DNA from: Bacteroidales bacterium
GTDB taxonomy: Bacteria; Bacteroidota; Bacteroidia; Bacteroidales; UBA3824
Assembly (NCBI GenBank): GCA_017962175.1
Contig: JAGCVU010000002.1
Span: 1-36,860, forward strand
Direction of reading: 5' to 3'
DNA length: 36,860 nucleotides
Shown: positions 34,636 through 36,860 of the stretch, piece after piece
How the letters are laid out: each line of letters opens with the position of its first letter
Position numbering within the stretch: the first letter of the stretch is position 1
Notes under the pieces: model-generated
The model's database searches: none
Told to the model about the DNA's origin: nothing
What the model saw: only the letters and a program-made list of their open reading frames with translations
Translations under genes and position numbers: made by a program

Positions 34636-35964
34636 ATGATATTCAAGCGAAAATTATATGATGATATGCTGCGTTGGAAACAAGAGCGCAACGGAGCCAC
34701 TGCATTACTTATAGAAGGTGCAAGACGTGTTGGCAAATCAACACTTGTAGAATCTTTTGCCAAAAGTGAATATAAATCGTATATTCTTATAGATTTTTCG
34801 CATAAGTCAAAGGATATAGATCATTTGTTTGAGGATATGTTTAATCTCAACAACTTTTTCCTATCGTTGCAGACACTATTTAATGTTACACTTTATAAGC
34901 GTAATTCGGTGATTATTTTTGATGAAGTTCAAAATCAACCTTTGGCACGACAGGCTATTAAACATTTAGTTAAGGATGGTCGTTACGACTATATCGAAAC
35001 AGGCTCATTGATTTCGATTAAAAGAAATGTGCAAAACATATTGATACCGAGTGAAGAACAAAGCCTTACACTTCACCCTATGGATTTTGAGGAGTTTCTA
35101 TGGGCTATGGGTAAAGAAAACGGACTTAATTTCGTTAGAATTTTTTACGAGCAAAAAAAGCCGCTTGGAGTGTCGCACCGAACCATTATGCACGATCTTC
35201 GATTATATATGCTTGTTGGCGGTATGCCACAATCGGTGGATACCTATCTTGAATACAACAATATGCAAAAAGTTGATGCTATAAAGCGCGATATTTTGAA
35301 ACTCTACGATACTGATTTCAGAAAAATCGACCCGTCAGGGCGTGCCTCAATGATGTTTAAAAACATTCCGGCTCAATTAAATACTAATGCCTCGCGGTAT
35401 ATGATCGAGACTGCTATTAAAGAGCGACGCACCGACAATATCGACACCATTGTTTCAGAAATGCGCGAAAGCAAGGTGGTTAACTTGGCTTTTCATACTA
35501 CCGACCCTAATGTTGGTCTTGGAATGCACCGCCTTATGGATGCCTACAAGATGTTTATAGCCGATACTGGTCTTTTTATTGCACTCGCCTTTTGGGATAA
35601 AAAGTACACCGATAATATCATCTACCAAAAACTGCTTTTCGATAAACTTGAAGCAAATCTCGGTTATATATACGAAAACCTTGTTGCTCAAATGCTTTAT
35701 GCAGCGGGTAACGAATTGTATTACTATACATTTCCCACAAACAAAGGTAATACCAATTATGAGGTTGATTTTTTAATTTCTAAGGGTAATAAAATATGTC
35801 CTATTGAGGTTAAATCATCGGGCTACAAGTCGCACAAGTCATTAGATGCTTTTAGTGAAAAATATCATTCGCGCATAGGAGAAAAATTTTTGGTCTACAC
35901 CAAAGATTACGTCAAAGATGGAGATACAACCTGTTTGCCTGTGTATATGACGGGGCTGATGTAG
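34636..35964 (+). CDS. AAA ATPase with C-terminal DUF4143 domain
   Basis: 442 residues from the Met at 34636, chosen because it lies just downstream of the promoter; an ATG at 34606 falls within the promoter. Walker A GARRVGKST (28-36), Walker B VIIFDEVQ (Asp96-Glu97), then a helical winged region (about 240-300) and a C-terminal part with YEVDFLISKG...CPIEVKSS, the PD-(D/E)xK-like motif typical of DUF4143. These proteins are abundant and variable in Bacteroidota and archaea, and their role is unknown; STAND-like regulation or defence has been proposed. No partner gene seen. Preceded by the triplicated repeat. Confidence 0.9.
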   Translation: MIFKRKLYDDMLRWKQERNGATALLIEGARRVGKSTLVESFAKSEYKSYILIDFSHKSKDIDHLFEDMFNLNNFFLSLQTLFNVTLYKRNSVIIFDEVQNQPLARQAIKHLVKDGRYDYIETGSLISIKRNVQNILIPSEEQSLTLHPMDFEEFLWAMGKENGLNFVRIFYEQKKPLGVSHRTIMHDLRLYMLVGGMPQSVDTYLEYNNMQKVDAIKRDILKLYDTDFRKIDPSGRASMMFKNIPAQLNTNASRYMIETAIKERRTDNIDTIVSEMRESKVVNLAFHTTDPNVGLGMHRLMDAYKMFIADTGLFIALAFWDKKYTDNIIYQKLLFDKLEANLGYIYENLVAQMLYAAGNELYYYTFPTNKGNTNYEVDFLISKGNKICPIEVKSSGYKSHKSLDAFSEKYHSRIGEKFLVYTKDYVKDGDTTCLPVYMTGLM

Positions 35965-35987
35965 AATCGATTTTTTCAAGTTTCAAA

Positions 35988-36016
35988 TTGTTTTTTTTAA
36001 AATATTGTTACATTTG
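35988..36016 (+). promoter_or_regulatory. Putative promoter of the GH5 gene
   Basis: TTG (35988-35990), 18 bases, TACATTTG (36009-36016), matching TAnnTTTG. Start near 36023, about 26 bases before the ATG at 36049. No terminator hairpin was seen after the ATPase. Confidence 0.5.
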
Positions 36017-36048
36017 CGGAGATAATGAATCTTTAAAACGTCACTTAA

Positions 36049-36860
36049 ATGAAAAAATTTTTACTTGCACTAATCGCACTTTGCTGTATTATAGCATCTT
36101 GCGGAAATAAGCCTGAGGTTAAGGAGGGCTTTAAAATCAAACGCGGAACCAATCTAAGCCATTGGCTTTCGCAAAGCGAGGCAAGGGGCGAAGAACGCCG
36201 CCTGCATATTCAGGAGGACGATTTTGCACGTCTCGACAGTCTCGGTTTCGACCACGTGCGTATCCCTATCGACGAGGAACAGTTTTGGGACGAACAGGGC
36301 AACAAACTTCCTGAGGCTTGGGCTCTTCTCCACAATGCCCTCGACCTTGCCCGCAAATACAATATTCGCGCTATTGTTGACCTTCACATTATCCGCGCTC
36401 ACTATTTCAACGCTGGCAACGAGGGTGGACACAACACTCTTTTTACCGACGAGAATGCTCAACAGGGACTTATCAATCTTTGGAGCCAACTGCAAGATTC
36501 GCTCAGCGGATACAGCACAGATTGGGTGGCTTACGAATTTATGAACGAGCCCACCGCCGAAAAACACGAACAGTGGAACGACCTTGTTGCAAAAGTTCAC
36601 AAGGCTATCCGCGCCCGCGAACCCGAACGCACTCTGGTTATCGGCTCTAACCTTTGGCAGGGCGTTGGCACATTTAAATTCCTCAAAGTGCCCGAAAACG
36701 ACAAGAACCTCATCCTCAGTTTCCACTATTACAACCCGATGATTGTAACGCATTACGGCGCGTGGTGGACCAATATTAAGGATTACACAGGCAAGGTAAC
36801 TTACCCCGGCATTCCGATTTCGCAAGAGGATTACGCCGCCGCTCCCGACAGCGTTAAGCC
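36049..36860 (+). CDS. GH5 glycoside hydrolase (cellulase-like) lipoprotein, cut by the right edge
   Basis: 270 residues visible, no stop before the window end. The N-terminus has a lipoprotein signal with lipobox IASC (Cys18). The catalytic fold begins at about residue 30 (KRGTNLSHWLSQ, then LGFDHVRIPIDEEQFW), followed by AIVDLHIIRAHYFN and YEFMNEPT, where the Glu is the general acid/base of GH5. SFHYYNPM is the following substrate-site segment; the nucleophile Glu lies beyond the window. Likely an outer-membrane-associated endo-beta-glucanase, xyloglucanase or mannanase; subfamily cannot be fixed from the fragment. Its codons are richer in C-ending forms than those of the preceding ATPase. 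Confidence 0.9.
   Translation, partial: MKKFLLALIALCCIIASCGNKPEVKEGFKIKRGTNLSHWLSQSEARGEERRLHIQEDDFARLDSLGFDHVRIPIDEEQFWDEQGNKLPEAWALLHNALDLARKYNIRAIVDLHIIRAHYFNAGNEGGHNTLFTDENAQQGLINLWSQLQDSLSGYSTDWVAYEFMNEPTAEKHEQWNDLVAKVHKAIRAREPERTLVIGSNLWQGVGTFKFLKVPENDKNLILSFHYYNPMIVTHYGAWWTNIKDYTGKVTYPGIPISQEDYAAAPDSVK

Overview
The window looks like a chromosomal segment of a Bacteroidota, most likely Bacteroidales, bacterium. Supporting signs are the moderately AT-rich composition, several promoters of the Bacteroidetes sigma-ABfr type (TTTG, about 18-20 bases, TAnnTTTG), no strong Shine-Dalgarno sequences, a coaX / outer-membrane protein / TPR / LptC gene order, a six-repeat ribosomal protein S1, a PurU-type deformylase, PBP1C, and periplasmic polysaccharide-degrading enzymes. 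No rRNA, tRNA, CRISPR array, transposase or phage gene was seen. No gene-free stretch exceeds 300 bases; the longest are 22883-23113 and 34405-34635, both described below.

Layout. (1) 1-1322: the C-terminal end of what appears to be a polymorphic toxin with a papain/C39-like Cys-His-Asp signature, followed by an overlapping exported candidate immunity gene; both are AT-rich. (2) 1325-8963: a tightly packed minus-strand run of six genes: CheY-like receiver, CNNM/CorC-type CBS protein, BirA, a propeller plus beta-barrel outer-membrane protein, a VanX-like lipoprotein, and a membrane-anchored coiled-coil protein. (3) 8994-9028: a perfect 16-bp inverted repeat between this run and the divergent plus-strand run coaX, outer-membrane protein, TPR protein, LptC-like lipoprotein, small membrane protein (9042-13679). 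(4) 13676-19129: a minus-strand run: TsaD, voltage-gated-type K+ channel with a C-terminal zinc-ribbon-like tail, a RelA/SpoT homologue with a damaged hydrolase motif, an FNR-like regulator, and an EACC1-like protein with a CRP/FNR-type palindrome upstream. (5) 19241-28181: housekeeping genes: YqhD-type alcohol dehydrogenase, rpsA with a STAS-domain gene, UDP-glucuronate decarboxylase / purU / pbpC, and an OmpA-family protein, separated by clear terminators. (6) 28350-36860: an accessory region mixing hemicellulose-type enzymes (CE6-CE1-like esterase, GH31 alpha-xylosidase-like enzyme, GH5 enzyme cut by the window edge) with conflict-type genes (a three-gene DUF3791 / DUF3990 / small-protein module, a GNAT acetyltransferase, and a DUF4143 ATPase whose promoter is built on a triplicated 33-bp repeat).

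How the genes may work together. The envelope theme is strong: LptC, PBP1C, a VanX-like peptidase, OmpA, and two beta-barrel proteins. The FNR-like regulator and RelA homologue sit together with TsaD and suggest a stress/redox block. GH31, GH5 and the double esterase would suit xyloglucan or decorated xylan, but no SusC/SusD pair is in the window, so this is not a recognisable complete PUL.

Most interesting for follow-up: the left-edge toxin/immunity pair, the DUF3791-DUF3990-small protein module with ART-like H-Y-E residues, the EACC1-like protein with its putative FNR operator, and the triplicated 33-bp repeat at the DUF4143 ATPase promoter. All functions are read from sequence motifs and memory of families; no database search was possible.
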